Shown: in pieces, positions 25,822 through 34,983 of the stretch | How the letters are laid out: each line of letters starts with the position of its first letter | Numbering within the stretch: position 1 is the first letter of the stretch | Assembly: GCF_000711295.1 (NCBI RefSeq) | Contig: NZ_JOMJ01000003.1 | Coordinates: forward strand, 1,499,501-1,563,500 | Reading direction: 5' to 3' | DNA length: 64,000 bases | Source of the DNA: Desulfohalovibrio reitneri | Lineage (GTDB): Bacteria > Desulfobacterota > Desulfovibrionia > Desulfovibrionales > Desulfovibrionaceae | Translations under genes and position numbers: made by a program | The notes under the pieces: generated by a model | Database searches by the model: none | Told to the model about the DNA's origin: nothing | What the model saw: the letters and a program-made list of their open reading frames with translations, nothing else

Positions 25822-26967
25822 ATGGCGTTCGTTTCTTCGGGATACAATCCTGACAAGCCGATGGAAAACCGCATCACCGACATCGGCCCCCAAAACTACC
25901 AGAACTTCCTGCCGCCGGTTATCAAGAACAACTACGGCAAGTGGCTGTACCACGAGATCCTGGAGCCCGGCGTGCTCATGCACAAGGCCGAGTCCGGGGA
26001 CGAGGTCTACACCATCCGCGTGGGCACCGCCCGCCTGATGTCCGTCGGCCTCATCCGCGAGATCCTGGACATCGCCGACGCCCACTGCGACGGCTACGTC
26101 CGCTGGACCACCCGCAACAACGTGGAGTTCATCCTGGACTCCAAGGACAAGGTCGAGCCCCTGAAGAAGGACCTTGAGGGCCGCAAGTTCCCCGGCGGCT
26201 CCAACAAGTTCCCCATCGGCGGCACCGGCGCCTCCGTGCCCAACGTGGTCCACACCCAGGGCTGGGTGCACTGCCACACCCCGGCCACCGACGCCTCCGG
26301 CCCGGTTAAGGCCCTCATGGACGAGTTCTACTCCGAATTCCAGTCCATGGAGCTGCCCGCGCCCATCCGCCTGGCCGTGGCCTGCTGCCTGAACATGTGC
26401 GGCGCCTGCCACTGCTCCGACATCGCCGTCGTGGGCATCCACCGCAAGCCGCCGCTCATCGACCACGAGGTCCTGGACGACATCTGCGAGATTCCGCTGG
26501 CCGTCGCTTCCTGCCCCACCGCCGCCATCCGCCCCTCCAAGGTGGAAGTCAACGGCAAGGAAAAGAAGACCGTGGCCATTAAGGAAGAGCGCTGCATGTT
26601 CTGCGGCAACTGCTACACCATGTGCGCCGCCCTGCCCCTGGCCGACGCCGAGGGCGACGGTTGCGCCATCATGGTCGGCGGCAAGGTGTCCAACCGCATC
26701 TCCAACCCCAAGTTCTCCAAGGTCGTGGCCGCCTATGTGCCCAACGAGCCGCCGCGCTGGCCGACCCTGGTGCAGACCATCCGCAAGATCGTGGATGCCT
26801 ACAAGCAGGACGCCAAGAAGTACGAGCGCATCGGCGACTGGGCCGAGCGCATCGGCTGGGAGCGTTTCTTCGAGAAGACCGGCCTGGAGTTCACCGAGCA
26901 CCTGATCGACGACTTCCGCGATCCGGCCTACTACTCCTGGCGCCAGACCACCAACTTCAAGTGGTAG
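25822..26967 (+). CDS. dsrB: dissimilatory sulfite reductase subunit beta
   Basis: 381 residues, preceded by GGGAGG. Partner of DsrA in the alpha2beta2 enzyme. The siroheme/cluster ligands appear in [11 protein letters not shown] near residue 190, with CPTAAIRP near 230, and the ferredoxin domain is [11 protein letters not shown] near 260. The N-terminal part ([26 protein letters not shown]) and the C-terminal [13 protein letters not shown] are typical of the family. It follows dsrA by 60 nt and ends just before a strong hairpin. Confidence 0.98.
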   Translation: MAFVSSGYNPDKPMENRITDIGPQNYQNFLPPVIKNNYGKWLYHEILEPGVLMHKAESGDEVYTIRVGTARLMSVGLIREILDIADAHCDGYVRWTTRNNVEFILDSKDKVEPLKKDLEGRKFPGGSNKFPIGGTGASVPNVVHTQGWVHCHTPATDASGPVKALMDEFYSEFQSMELPAPIRLAVACCLNMCGACHCSDIAVVGIHRKPPLIDHEVLDDICEIPLAVASCPTAAIRPSKVEVNGKEKKTVAIKEERCMFCGNCYTMCAALPLADAEGDGCAIMVGGKVSNRISNPKFSKVVAAYVPNEPPRWPTLVQTIRKIVDAYKQDAKKYERIGDWAERIGWERFFEKTGLEFTEHLIDDFRDPAYYSWRQTTNFKW

Positions 26968-26986
26968 TCGCCTGACAGAACGCAAC

Positions 26987-27014
26987 GAGGGCGGGGCCGC
27001 GAGGCCCCGCCCTC
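26987..27014 (+). repeat. perfect 12-bp hairpin with GCGA tetraloop between dsrB and dsrD
   Basis: GAGGGCGGGGCC (26987-26998), loop GCGA, GGCCCCGCCCTC (27003-27014). No T-run follows; the ribosome site of dsrD comes 9 nt later. A GNRA-type tetraloop on a very stable stem suggests 3'-end protection of dsrAB mRNA or partial attenuation, rather than complete termination. Confidence 0.7.
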
Positions 27015-27036
27015 ATCACCAAAAAGGAGCGTGGCC

Positions 27037-27279
27037 ATGCCTCTCGACGCAGATCAAGCCAAACAGGAAATCAAGGACTTTCTGAACAAAAAGTCCGGCT
27101 CCAAATCCAAGTTCTACTTCAACGACTTCACCAAGCTTTTCCCCGACGCCAAGTCCCGCGAGGTCAAGAAGGTCCTGACCACCCTCGTCAACGAGGGCGA
27201 GCTGGTCTTCTGGTCTTCCGGCTCCACCACCATGTACAGCCTCCCCGGCGCCGGCAAGCACGCCGAGGGCGAGGACTAG
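27037..27279 (+). CDS. dsrD: DsrD, activator of dissimilatory sulfite reductase
   Basis: 80 residues from ATG 27037, eight bases after AAGGAG; the in-frame GTG at 27031 is too close to that site. The sequence NKKSGSKSKFYFNDFTKLFPDAK and VLTTLVNEGELVFWSSGSTTMYSL is that of DsrD, a small winged-helix-like protein found in sulfate reducers with reductive DsrAB. It was long thought to bind DNA and is now regarded as an allosteric activator of DsrAB. It is the third gene of the operon. Confidence 0.96.
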   Translation: MPLDADQAKQEIKDFLNKKSGSKSKFYFNDFTKLFPDAKSREVKKVLTTLVNEGELVFWSSGSTTMYSLPGAGKHAEGED

Positions 27280-27363
27280 GCAAACGAAACCTCCCGGCCG
27301 CCGGGCCGGGATTTCATAGAGGCCGGGTCGGCAAGGCGCTCCTTGCGGCCCGGCTCTGTCATT

Positions 27364-28790
27364 ATGCAGCACCTCCCGCGCCTCCTCCTGGCAGGGCTGT
27401 CCGGCGGCTCCGGCAAGACCCTGGTTTCCTTGGGCCTGTGCCGCGCCTGGGCACGGAATGGCCTGTCCGTGGCCCCTTTCAAGAAGGGCCCCGACTACAT
27501 CGACGCGGCCTGGCTCTCCCTGGCCGCGGGCCGTCCGGCCACCAACCTCGACACCTTCCTCATGGAGCCGGACGTGGTCCGCGCCCTCTTCGCCGAACGC
27601 ATGCGCACCGCGGAGGTGGGTGTGGTGGAGGGCAACCGGGGGTTGTTCGACGGCCTGGACGAGCACGGCTCCCTGTCATCGGCCGAACTGGCCCGTCTGC
27701 TGCTCGCGCCCGTGGTGCTGGTGCTGGACGCCACCAAGATGACCCGCACCACCGCGGCCATCATCAAGGGCATCAACAATTTCGAGGAAGGCACCAGGCT
27801 GGCCGCCGTCATCCTCAACCGCACAGCGGGCGAGCGCCACCGCACCGTCCTGCGCCGTTCCATCGAGACACACACCCAGGTGCCCATCGCCGGGTTCCTG
27901 CCCAAGATTTCCGACACCCCCATCCCGGAGCGCCACATGGGCCTGTGGTCCGCCCGCGAGATGGACGCCGCGGCCGTGCTGGATCCGGTGGCCGACCTGC
28001 TCCAGGAGTGGTGCGACCTGGACATGCTCCGCCGCACCGCCGAAGGCGCGCCCTCCCTGGCCGAGTCCTCCACTCCGCTGTGGCCGGAATCCCACGGCGG
28101 GGAGCCGGTGCGCATCGGGGTGGTGCGCGACGACGCCCTGTGGTTCTACTACCCGGAGAACCTGGAGGCCTTGGAACGAGCGGGGGCGGAATTGGTCTTT
28201 CTCTCCATTCTGGATGATGAACCCTGGCCGGACATCCACGGCCTCTACATGGGCGGCGGTTTTCCCGAGACCCTGGCCGAGCGCATCCGCGACTGCCAAA
28301 CCCCCGCGACCACGTGTACGGGCTGTGCCAAGCCGGGGTGCCTGTCTACGCGGAATGCGGCGGCTTCCTCTACCTTTGCCGCACCCTGGAATACGGCGGC
28401 CAGTCATACCCCATGTCCGGCGTGCTCCCCCTGGAGGCCAAGGTCGCCCAGCGGCCCAAGGGCCTGGGCTATGTGCACGCCGAGGCGGTGCGCGACAATC
28501 CCTACCACCCCCTGGGGACCAGTCTGCGCGGCCACGAATTCCATTACTCCTTCTGCCCCGGCTCGGCGGACATCGATCCGGATGCATTCTGCCTGCGGCT
28601 GCACAAGGGCTCGGGCATCGCCCGTTCCCGGGAGGAGGCCTGTCCCGGCTTCCAGGGTTCCCTAGACGGACTGGCGCGGGACAACGTCTTCGCCAGCTAC
28701 ACCCACATCCACGCCCTGGGCGCTCCCCACTGGGCCCCGCGCATGGTGGAGGCCGCCAGGGCATACAAGGCCAGAAGGACCAAGGCGTGA
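27364..28790 (+). CDS. dsrN: DsrN: siroheme amidase of the cobyrinate a,c-diamide synthase family, one-base frameshift
   Basis: The N-terminal part from ATG 27364 carries the P-loop GLSGGSGKTLVSLGL, PFKKGPDYIDAAW and VVEGNRGLFDGLDE of CobB/CbiA amidotransferases. The glutaminase half continues in another frame from about 28300: VYGLCQAGVPVYAECGGFLYLC, with the nucleophile Cys in AECGG, and HEFHYS. One base is missing near the AAACCCCC run at 28298-28305; a sixth C restores frame and yields about 475 residues, normal for the family. Located after dsrD it should make siro(haem)amide for DsrAB from siroheme, glutamine and ATP. Because this cofactor is important here, a sequencing error is more likely than true loss. 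It overlaps the next gene (GTGA). Confidence 0.88.
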
Positions 28791-30475
28791 TCGAATACGT
28801 CCTCCGCCACCACCGCACCCAGGCCGGAACAGGCTTCTTCGCCCCAACTCCGGCCGCCCCCATGCATCCCCAGGAAGCCCTGGACCAACTCAAGGCCGCG
28901 CCCAACGACGTCTTTCTGCGCCGCTTCGTCATCTCCCGCATGGGCGAGATGGAGCCGGAAGACTTCGACCAGCTCTGCGCCGGAGCCATCCAGGAGGCCC
29001 CGCACGCCTTCCAGGCCCTACTCTTCGAAAGCGCTCTCTCCCACGAGCGGTTCACCGGCATCGCCGTGCGCTTCGAGGAAGAGGCAGACCGCGAGGCCCT
29101 GGCCGAGGCCACCCCGCTGCCCCTCATCCGGGCCACGCTCCTGGAGGAGGAGGCTTCACACACCCCCTGGCTCGGCCTGTTGGACCAGGCGCGCGAGACG
29201 TTGACCCCCCTGCCCCGGACCATCGCCCGGGGGCTGCCGCCGCCGGTGGACCCGGACGTGGCCCGCGCGGTCCTGTGCCCGGCGGCCACCCTGCCCGAGG
29301 CCTTCGCCGAGCGGTTCGGCGTGGGCAAGCCCGCCCCGGCGGAGCTTCCCGGCCCGGACGAGGTGGTGCGCATGGGGCTGGACGCCCTGGCCCGCATGGG
29401 CCTTTCGGCCGAGGAGGAACAGCGCCATCAGGCGGCTCTCAGCCCGGTGAACCTGCTGCGCAAGTGGCACATGGAGGTGCGGGTGCGCCAGGGCGGGCTG
29501 GACTACGCCCTCTCCGGCGGCCAGACCAGCTACGGCAAGGGGCTGCGGTTGCCCCAGGCGCGCGCCTCCCTGGTCATGGAAATGGTGGAACGGGCCTCCA
29601 GCTACGCCTCCATCACCGACGACGGCCCCCTGGGCTACACCACCCCCATGGGCCTTGTGCGTGGCAGCTACAACGAACTGGCCGACGCCGGGCGCATCGC
29701 CCTGCGGCCGGACTCCCTGCGGCTGGACACACCTTCAGACCACCTGTCCCTTCTCTGGGTGCTCGGCCGGGACGCGGGCGGCGGTGAAATCCTGCTGCCC
29801 GCCCAACTGATATTCCTCTTCTGCAACCTGGACGAGCCTGAGCTGGCCACGGGGCACGACTCCACCGGCCTGGGCGCGGGCGTGACCATGGCCCAGGCGC
29901 GCTTGCAGGGGGTGTGCGAGACGCTGGAGCGCGACGCCGCCGCCCTGGCAGTGCATGATCCTTCCCGCTGCTTCCTGCCCGTTTCCGACGACCCCGAACT
30001 GGCCACCCACCTGGACGCCCTGCGCCAGGCCGGAGTGCAACCTATTCTGGAGGACATCACCTCCCCCTTCGGCGTGCCCGCCTACCGCTGCGTGGTCCGC
30101 CACCAGGACGGGGAGGAAGTCTCCTGGGCCACGGCCTGCCACCCCTCCGGCCCGCGCGCGGCCGTCTCCGCCCTGCTGGAGACCATGTACCCCTTCCCCG
30201 GCGGCGAGCCCTCCGCCCAGCCGCCCGAGGGCCTTGCCGAGCGGCGGATCGAGGACCTGCCGGACCACTCCACCGGCGACCCGGAACAGGATCTGGCCCT
30301 GCTTGAAGAGGTGCTCACCAAGAGCGGGCACCCGCCGGTCTACTGCGACCTCACCCGCGAGGACCTGGCCCTGCCCGTGGTCCGCTGCCTCATCCCCGGC
30401 CTGGAGAACGGCCAGGAACGGCGCGTGGGCGCGCGGCTGTACGGGGCCATCCTGCGCTCCCTGGACGCGGACTAG
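28787..30475 (+). CDS. YcaO-family ATP-dependent amide-activating protein in the dsr operon
   Basis: 562 residues from GTG 28787, which overlaps the dsrN stop. The N-terminal 150 residues are helical and unassigned. From about residue 225 a YcaO domain is recognisable: ALSGGQTSYGKGL, a SLVMEMVERASSY segment with the Mg-ATP-binding glutamates, and ARLQGVCETLERDAAAL, matching the family's ExxERDA block; it ends with VVRCLIPGLENGQERRVGARL. The proline-rich C-terminus of azoline-forming YcaO enzymes is absent. YcaO proteins phosphorylate peptide amides to form azolines or, in methanogens, a thioamide. A substrate in the Dsr pathway is suggested only by gene order. The bidirectional terminator follows. 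Confidence 0.85.
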   Translation: MIEYVLRHHRTQAGTGFFAPTPAAPMHPQEALDQLKAAPNDVFLRRFVISRMGEMEPEDFDQLCAGAIQEAPHAFQALLFESALSHERFTGIAVRFEEEADREALAEATPLPLIRATLLEEEASHTPWLGLLDQARETLTPLPRTIARGLPPPVDPDVARAVLCPAATLPEAFAERFGVGKPAPAELPGPDEVVRMGLDALARMGLSAEEEQRHQAALSPVNLLRKWHMEVRVRQGGLDYALSGGQTSYGKGLRLPQARASLVMEMVERASSYASITDDGPLGYTTPMGLVRGSYNELADAGRIALRPDSLRLDTPSDHLSLLWVLGRDAGGGEILLPAQLIFLFCNLDEPELATGHDSTGLGAGVTMAQARLQGVCETLERDAAALAVHDPSRCFLPVSDDPELATHLDALRQAGVQPILEDITSPFGVPAYRCVVRHQDGEEVSWATACHPSGPRAAVSALLETMYPFPGGEPSAQPPEGLAERRIEDLPDHSTGDPEQDLALLEEVLTKSGHPPVYCDLTREDLALPVVRCLIPGLENGQERRVGARLYGAILRSLDAD

Positions 30476-30496
30476 CTCAGGCCCGCCATGACGAGA

Positions 30497-30530
30497 AAAG
30501 CCCCGCGCATCGCTTGATGCGCGGGGCTTT
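30497..30530. terminator. strong bidirectional Rho-independent terminator
   Basis: AAAGCCCCGCGCATC (30497-30511), loop GCTT, GATGCGCGGGGCTTT (30516-30530), then more T on the plus strand and a T-run also on the minus strand. It closes the dsr operon and the convergent VTT gene. Confidence 0.9.
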
Positions 30531-30554
30531 TTCGTCGTCGCGGACTCCTTGCGC

Positions 30555-31289
30555 TCAATCGTCGCGCAGGGCGGCCGCGGCGGCGCGGTGGCGGCGGTAG
30601 AGGTACACGCCCAGCACAGCCGCGGCCACAAAGAGCAGCGCCGCCAGGGTGAAGCGGAGTTCCGGGGCCACCCGGGTGCCCTTGCCCGCCAGGGCGAATA
30701 CCAGGGACTGTGGCAGATAGCCCACCAACGATCCGGCCAGAAACGGCAGCAGCGCGGCCGAGGACAGCCCGGCGGCCAGGTTGGTCAGCACGTTGGAGGT
30801 GAAGGGCATGAGCCGCGCCACCACGGCCATGGAAAACGTGTTGCGGCCCAGGAAGTCGTCCACCCGCTTGAGCCGCTTGCCGAACCGGCGGCGCGCCCAG
30901 GAGCGGGCCAGGTAACGGGCGTAGGTGAAGGAGGCCAAACAGCCCAGCCCAGCGCCCAGGGTGGCCAGCAAGGTGCCCTGCAGCGCGCCGAAGGCGTAGC
31001 CGCCCAGGAAGGCGGGAATCTGCCTGGGAAGGCCGAAGCCGGTAAACACGGCCGTTCCCAGCACGTACAGCGCGTAGCCGTACAGGCCGTGGCCCCGGAT
31101 GTTGGCGTCGATCCAGGCCTTGTCGAAGGCTTCTTCCATGCCCAGGGCGCGCGCGGCGAAGGCCGCCCCGCCCAACAGCAGCAGCATGGCCAGCCCCTTA
31201 AGCAGCGCCCTGTATGGATTGCGGCGGGACGCGCCGTTCTCCGCCCCGTCGCCGGGGGTCTTGTCAGTCGATTCCGTACTCTGGTCCAT
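30555..31289 (-). CDS. TVP38/TMEM64 (VTT/SNARE-associated) family membrane protein
   Basis: 244 residues with about six hydrophobic segments. The family core is seen in GLPRQIPAFLGGYAFGALQGTLLATLGAGLGCLASF, the later RLMPFTSNVLTNLAAGLS and GSLVGYLPQSLVFALAG. DedA/VTT proteins are linked to lipid scrambling or polyprenyl-phosphate recycling in the inner membrane, but no individual activity can be assigned. It follows the glycosyltransferase gene by 24 nt on the same strand; a polyprenyl-linked glycan step would fit both. The C-terminus is basic (YLYRRHRAAAAALRDD). Confidence 0.82.
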   Translation of the reverse strand: MDQSTESTDKTPGDGAENGASRRNPYRALLKGLAMLLLLGGAAFAARALGMEEAFDKAWIDANIRGHGLYGYALYVLGTAVFTGFGLPRQIPAFLGGYAFGALQGTLLATLGAGLGCLASFTYARYLARSWARRRFGKRLKRVDDFLGRNTFSMAVVARLMPFTSNVLTNLAAGLSSAALLPFLAGSLVGYLPQSLVFALAGKGTRVAPELRFTLAALLFVAAAVLGVYLYRRHRAAAAALRDD

Positions 31290-31313
31290 GGGAAAGGCGG
31301 GCGGCGCGGGGAA

Positions 31314-32087
31314 TTACTTGCGTTCCTTGATCTCGTACCGCACGAAGCGGGAGAGGAGCCAGCGCATGCCGAAGAGATCGTAGCCCCCTGCGATGGCCCT
31401 GTCCAGAGTGCCGTACTTGGAGGTTCCCGAGGCGCGGGGCCGGTGGTTGACCGGGGTTTCGGCCAGGGTGGCCCCCTGCATGAGCATGAGGTTGGGGAAG
31501 AAGCGGTGCATGCCGTTGAACACGGGCATGGCCCGGGCCATGTCCGCCCGCAGAATCTTCAGGGAGCAGCCGGTGTCGCGCACAGTGCGGCCTGTGAGCC
31601 GGGTGCGCACGGCGTTGCCGATGCGGGAGCCCACGCGCTTCATGAAGGAGTCGCGGCGGCGGGCGCGGATGCCGCAGACCAGGTCGTGCCCCTGGTCGGC
31701 CAGGGCCAGCAGTGCCGGGATGTCCGCGGGGTCGTTCTGCAGGTCGGCGTCCATGGTGGCGATGCGCGGGGCGCGGGCGGCCTGGAACCCGGCCGCGAAG
31801 GCCGCGGACTGGCCCCGGTTGCGGGCGAAAGCCAGGTAGTGCAGGCGCGGCTCCTCCAGGACCAGCTGGCGGATGACCCGCAGGGAGTCGTCCGCCGAGC
31901 CGTCGTCCACAAAGACCGCCTCCCAGTCGATGCCCGCGCCGTCCAGGGCGGCGCGAATCTCGTCCAGCAAGGGGCGGAGGTTGCCTTCCTCGTTGTATAC
32001 CGGCACCACCACGGACAGGTGGGGAGTGTCCGGGGCCTCGTCAGCACCCGCTCGGGGCGCGGCGTTTCGCTCTCTCGACTCGCTCAT
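31314..32087 (-). CDS. family 2 glycosyltransferase (DPM1/ArnC-like, soluble form)
   Basis: 257 residues from ATG 32087. The GT-A fold is evident: LSVVVPVYNEEGNLRPLL, VFVDDGSADDSL, FARNRGQSAAFAAGF, and the metal-binding MDADLQNDPADIP. It lacks the C-terminal membrane helices of ArnC/GtrB, so it most resembles dolichol-phosphate-mannose-synthase-like enzymes that charge polyprenyl phosphate with a sugar. The end (RYEIKERK) is close to the domain end. It is the first gene of a two-gene unit with the VTT protein. Confidence 0.85.
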   Translation of the reverse strand: MSESRERNAAPRAGADEAPDTPHLSVVVPVYNEEGNLRPLLDEIRAALDGAGIDWEAVFVDDGSADDSLRVIRQLVLEEPRLHYLAFARNRGQSAAFAAGFQAARAPRIATMDADLQNDPADIPALLALADQGHDLVCGIRARRRDSFMKRVGSRIGNAVRTRLTGRTVRDTGCSLKILRADMARAMPVFNGMHRFFPNLMLMQGATLAETPVNHRPRASGTSKYGTLDRAIAGGYDLFGMRWLLSRFVRYEIKERK

Positions 32088-32174
32088 GGCGGGGCTTGAA
32101 TACGGAAATTGAACCAATCTGTCCAGAAGGGTTGACACCTTCACCCAACTGCCTTAAATATGCCTCCTTCCTGA

Positions 32175-32251
<77 letters not shown>

Positions 32252-32259
32252 GAAAAATC

Positions 32260-32295
32260 AAGCGGTTACGGCTCAGCTGGTCGTAACCGCTTTTT
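32260..32295 (+). terminator. Rho-independent terminator after tRNA-fMet
   Basis: AAGCGGTTACG (32260-32270) pairs with CGTAACCGCTT (32282-32292), followed by TTTCTTTG. Confidence 0.85.
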
Positions 32296-32557
32296 CTTTG
32301 CGCCACCCGCCGCCGCGCTGCGGCGGCTTGCGCTTTCCGGCGGCCTCAACGCACGTCGGGCCGTTTTTGTGCCGAAGGCTCTCCACTCGCTCTGGAACCC
32401 TCCGCGTATACCCGGCGAACAGGCCGTCTTGCGTGCGCCCCGCGCGCCGCCGCCTTCTCCGCCCCGTCGTCCGCGACCCGTAGACGCGCCCCGGCCCGTC
32501 GCACGCGGTTCGCTGCGCCCTCCAGCAACACGCTCAACCAACGGACCATCACTCTCC

Positions 32558-34048
32558 ATGCTTCGCGACCTGAAGAAAAACTGGCTCCACAACCTGCGCG
32601 GCGACCTTCTGGCGGGTCTTGTCGTGGCTCTGGCCCTGGTGCCCGAGGCCATCGCCTTCTCCATCATCGCCGGGGTGGACCCCAAGGTGGGGCTGTACGC
32701 CTCCTTTTCCATCGCCGTCATCACCGCCATCGCCGGCGGCCGCCCCGGAATGATCTCCGGCGCCACCGGGGCCATGGCTTTGCTCATCGTCACCCTGGTC
32801 CAGCAGCATGGGCTGGAGTACCTTTTCGCCGCCACTCTGCTCACCGGCTTGTTGCAAATACTTGCCGGATTCTTCCGGCTCGGCGACCTGATACGCTTCG
32901 TGGGGCGCTCGGTGGTCACCGGCTTCGTCAACGCCCTGGCCATCCTCATCTTCATGGCCCAGCTGCCGGAGCTCACGGGGGTCACATGGCACGTCTACGC
33001 CATGACCGCCGCCGGGCTGGCCATCATTTACCTTTTTCCGCGCATCCCCAAGGTGGGCGCTGTGGTTCCCTCGCCGCTGGTCTGCATCCTGGTGCTCACC
33101 GCCGTGGCCGTGGCCGCGGGCCTGCCCGTGCGCACGGTGGGCGACATGGGGCAGCTCCCCGACACCCTGCCCGTGTTCCTGTGGCCGGACGTGCCGTTGA
33201 GCTTCGAGACGCTCAGGATCATCTTCCCCTACGCGGCGGGGCTGGCCGTGGTGGGCCTGCTGGAATCCATGATGACCGCCACCATCGTGGACGACCTGAC
33301 CGGCACTACCAGCCGCCGCAATCGCGAGTGCGTCGGCCAGGGGCTGGCCAACATCGGCACGGGATTCCTCGGCGGCATGGCGGGCTGCGCCATGATCGGC
33401 CAATCCGTCATCAACGTGAAGTCCGGCGGGCGCGGGCGGCTCTCCTGCCTTTTCGCGGGGGTGGTGCTGCTCCTCATGGTCGTCTTTCTGGGCGACGTCA
33501 TCCGCCAGATTCCCATGCCCGCGCTGGTGGCGGTGATGATCATGGTCTCCATCGGCACATTCTCCTGGGAATCCCTGCGCAACCTGCGCACCCACCCCAT
33601 GAGCGCCAACCTCGTCATGATCTCCACCGTGGTGGTGGTCGTGGCCACGCACAATCTGGCCATCGGCGTTTTCGTGGGCGTGCTGGTCTCCTCGCTCTTC
33701 TTCGCCAACAAGGTGGGCAGGCTCATGCACCTCACCAGCGACGTGACCCTCGACGGCCTGCACCGCACCTACCGTATCCGGGGGCAGGTCTTCTTCGCCT
33801 CGGCCACGGACTTCATCAACGCCATCGACTTCGGCGAGGTGCTGGAGAGCGTGACCATCGACGTGACGCAGGCCCACTTCTGGGATATCTCCGCCGTGGC
33901 CGCGCTGGACAAGGTGGTGCTCACCTTTCGCCGCAAGGGCACCGAGGTGGAGATACTGGGCTACAACGAGGCCAGCGCCACCCTGGTGGACCGCTACGGC
34001 GTGCACGACAAACCCGGCGAGGCGGACAAGCTCCTCGCCGGACACTAG
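32558..34048 (+). CDS. SulP-family anion transporter with STAS domain
   Basis: 496 residues from ATG 32558; earlier in-frame starts would use Pro/Arg-rich non-membrane sequence. Ten or more transmembrane segments begin at [34 protein letters not shown], the family signature, and [25 protein letters not shown] is the conserved second half. A C-terminal STAS domain (about 400-490) contains the [21 protein letters not shown] segment, where regulation by nucleotides or phosphorylation is thought to occur. Sulfate or bicarbonate import at the inner membrane is the usual role; in this organism sulfate is attractive but unproven. A tandem UspA gene follows by 10 nt. Confidence 0.92.
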   Translation: MLRDLKKNWLHNLRGDLLAGLVVALALVPEAIAFSIIAGVDPKVGLYASFSIAVITAIAGGRPGMISGATGAMALLIVTLVQQHGLEYLFAATLLTGLLQILAGFFRLGDLIRFVGRSVVTGFVNALAILIFMAQLPELTGVTWHVYAMTAAGLAIIYLFPRIPKVGAVVPSPLVCILVLTAVAVAAGLPVRTVGDMGQLPDTLPVFLWPDVPLSFETLRIIFPYAAGLAVVGLLESMMTATIVDDLTGTTSRRNRECVGQGLANIGTGFLGGMAGCAMIGQSVINVKSGGRGRLSCLFAGVVLLLMVVFLGDVIRQIPMPALVAVMIMVSIGTFSWESLRNLRTHPMSANLVMISTVVVVVATHNLAIGVFVGVLVSSLFFANKVGRLMHLTSDVTLDGLHRTYRIRGQVFFASATDFINAIDFGEVLESVTIDVTQAHFWDISAVAALDKVVLTFRRKGTEVEILGYNEASATLVDRYGVHDKPGEADKLLAGH

Positions 34049-34058
34049 AGAGGCGGAA

Positions 34059-34925
34059 ATGCAAGACATCATCGCCTGTATCGATGGTTCCAGCGCGGCT
34101 TCCGCCGTGTGCGACGCAGCCGTGTGGGCGCACGGCCGCCTGGGTGCGCCCCTGCGCATGCTCCACGTGCTGGACAAGGACGAGTTCCCCCGGGTGGACG
34201 AATCCGGCCGCTCCGACCTCTCCGGCTCCATCGGCCTGGGCAGCCGCGAGCAGTTGCGCGAGGAACTGGTGGAGCTGGACCGCAAGCGCAGCCGCCTGGC
34301 CCTGCAGCAGGGCAAGCACCTGCTGGAGGCGGCGGGCCAGCGCGTGCAGGACGCCGGAGCCGACGAGGTGAACCTGACCCAGCGCCACGGCACGCTGGTG
34401 GAGTCGCTGGCCGAGCTGGAACCCACCACCCGCATGGTGGTCATCGGCCGCCACGGCGAGGCGCACCAGGAAGTCTCCGGGGCCATCGGCAGCCACCTGG
34501 AGAACGTCATCCGCACGGTGAAACGCCCTGTGTTCGTGGCCCTGCCCGGCTTCAGCGAACCGCAGAGCTACATGATCGCCTACGACGGCTCCCCCACGGC
34601 CAAGAAAGCGCTGGCCGCCGTGGCCAAAAGCGACCTGCTGACTGGCCTGAAGGCGCACGTGGTCATGGTGGGCACGGACAACACCGCCAACCGCGCCGCC
34701 CTGGACGAGGCGCGGCACACGCTCTCCGCGGGAGGACAACACATACGGACCGCCATCATCGGCGGCGACGTGAACCCGGCGCTGCTCGACTACCGCCGCG
34801 AACACGGCCTGGACCTGCTGGTCATGGGGGCCTACGGCCACTCCCGCATCCGCCGCTTCCTGGTGGGCTCCACCACCACGGCCATGCTCACCGCCAGCGA
34901 GTCCCCCCTGTTGCTGCTGCGCTGA
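34059..34925 (+). CDS. tandem-domain universal stress protein (UspA)
   Basis: 288 residues forming two Usp domains. The first (1-150) ends with VVIGRHGEAHQEVSGAIGSHLENVI; the second (165-288) ends with VMGAYGHSRIRRFLVGSTT, a G-2X-G-9X-G-S/T ATP-binding motif. The first motif has ten residues between the glycines, so nucleotide binding there is less certain. Directly after a SulP gene with probable cotranscription, it may modulate transport in response to energy state, as proposed for other SulP-Usp pairs; that is inference. Confidence 0.9.
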   Translation: MQDIIACIDGSSAASAVCDAAVWAHGRLGAPLRMLHVLDKDEFPRVDESGRSDLSGSIGLGSREQLREELVELDRKRSRLALQQGKHLLEAAGQRVQDAGADEVNLTQRHGTLVESLAELEPTTRMVVIGRHGEAHQEVSGAIGSHLENVIRTVKRPVFVALPGFSEPQSYMIAYDGSPTAKKALAAVAKSDLLTGLKAHVVMVGTDNTANRAALDEARHTLSAGGQHIRTAIIGGDVNPALLDYRREHGLDLLVMGAYGHSRIRRFLVGSTTTAMLTASESPLLLLR

Positions 34926-34926
34926 G

Positions 34927-34983
34927 GCGGCGGGCCGGGGGCTGGAATCCGGCGTAGAGGAACGCGACCTGCTGGAGGACGAG
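34927..34983 (+). pseudogene. possible remnant of a YefM-type antitoxin C-terminus
   Basis: Between the usp stop and the toxin start, in the toxin's frame, 19 codons read AAGRGLESGVEERDLLEDE. This resembles the tail of YefM antitoxins (AGKGIEQELIE in E. coli) that neutralises YoeB. No start codon or DNA-binding domain precedes it, so the antitoxin appears deleted. The similarity is short and could be chance. Confidence 0.35.

Noticed and set aside
32549-34516. Minus-strand open frame of 655 codons
   Set aside because: Antisense to SulP and usp; His/Asp-rich repeats come from the codon pattern of the membrane protein.
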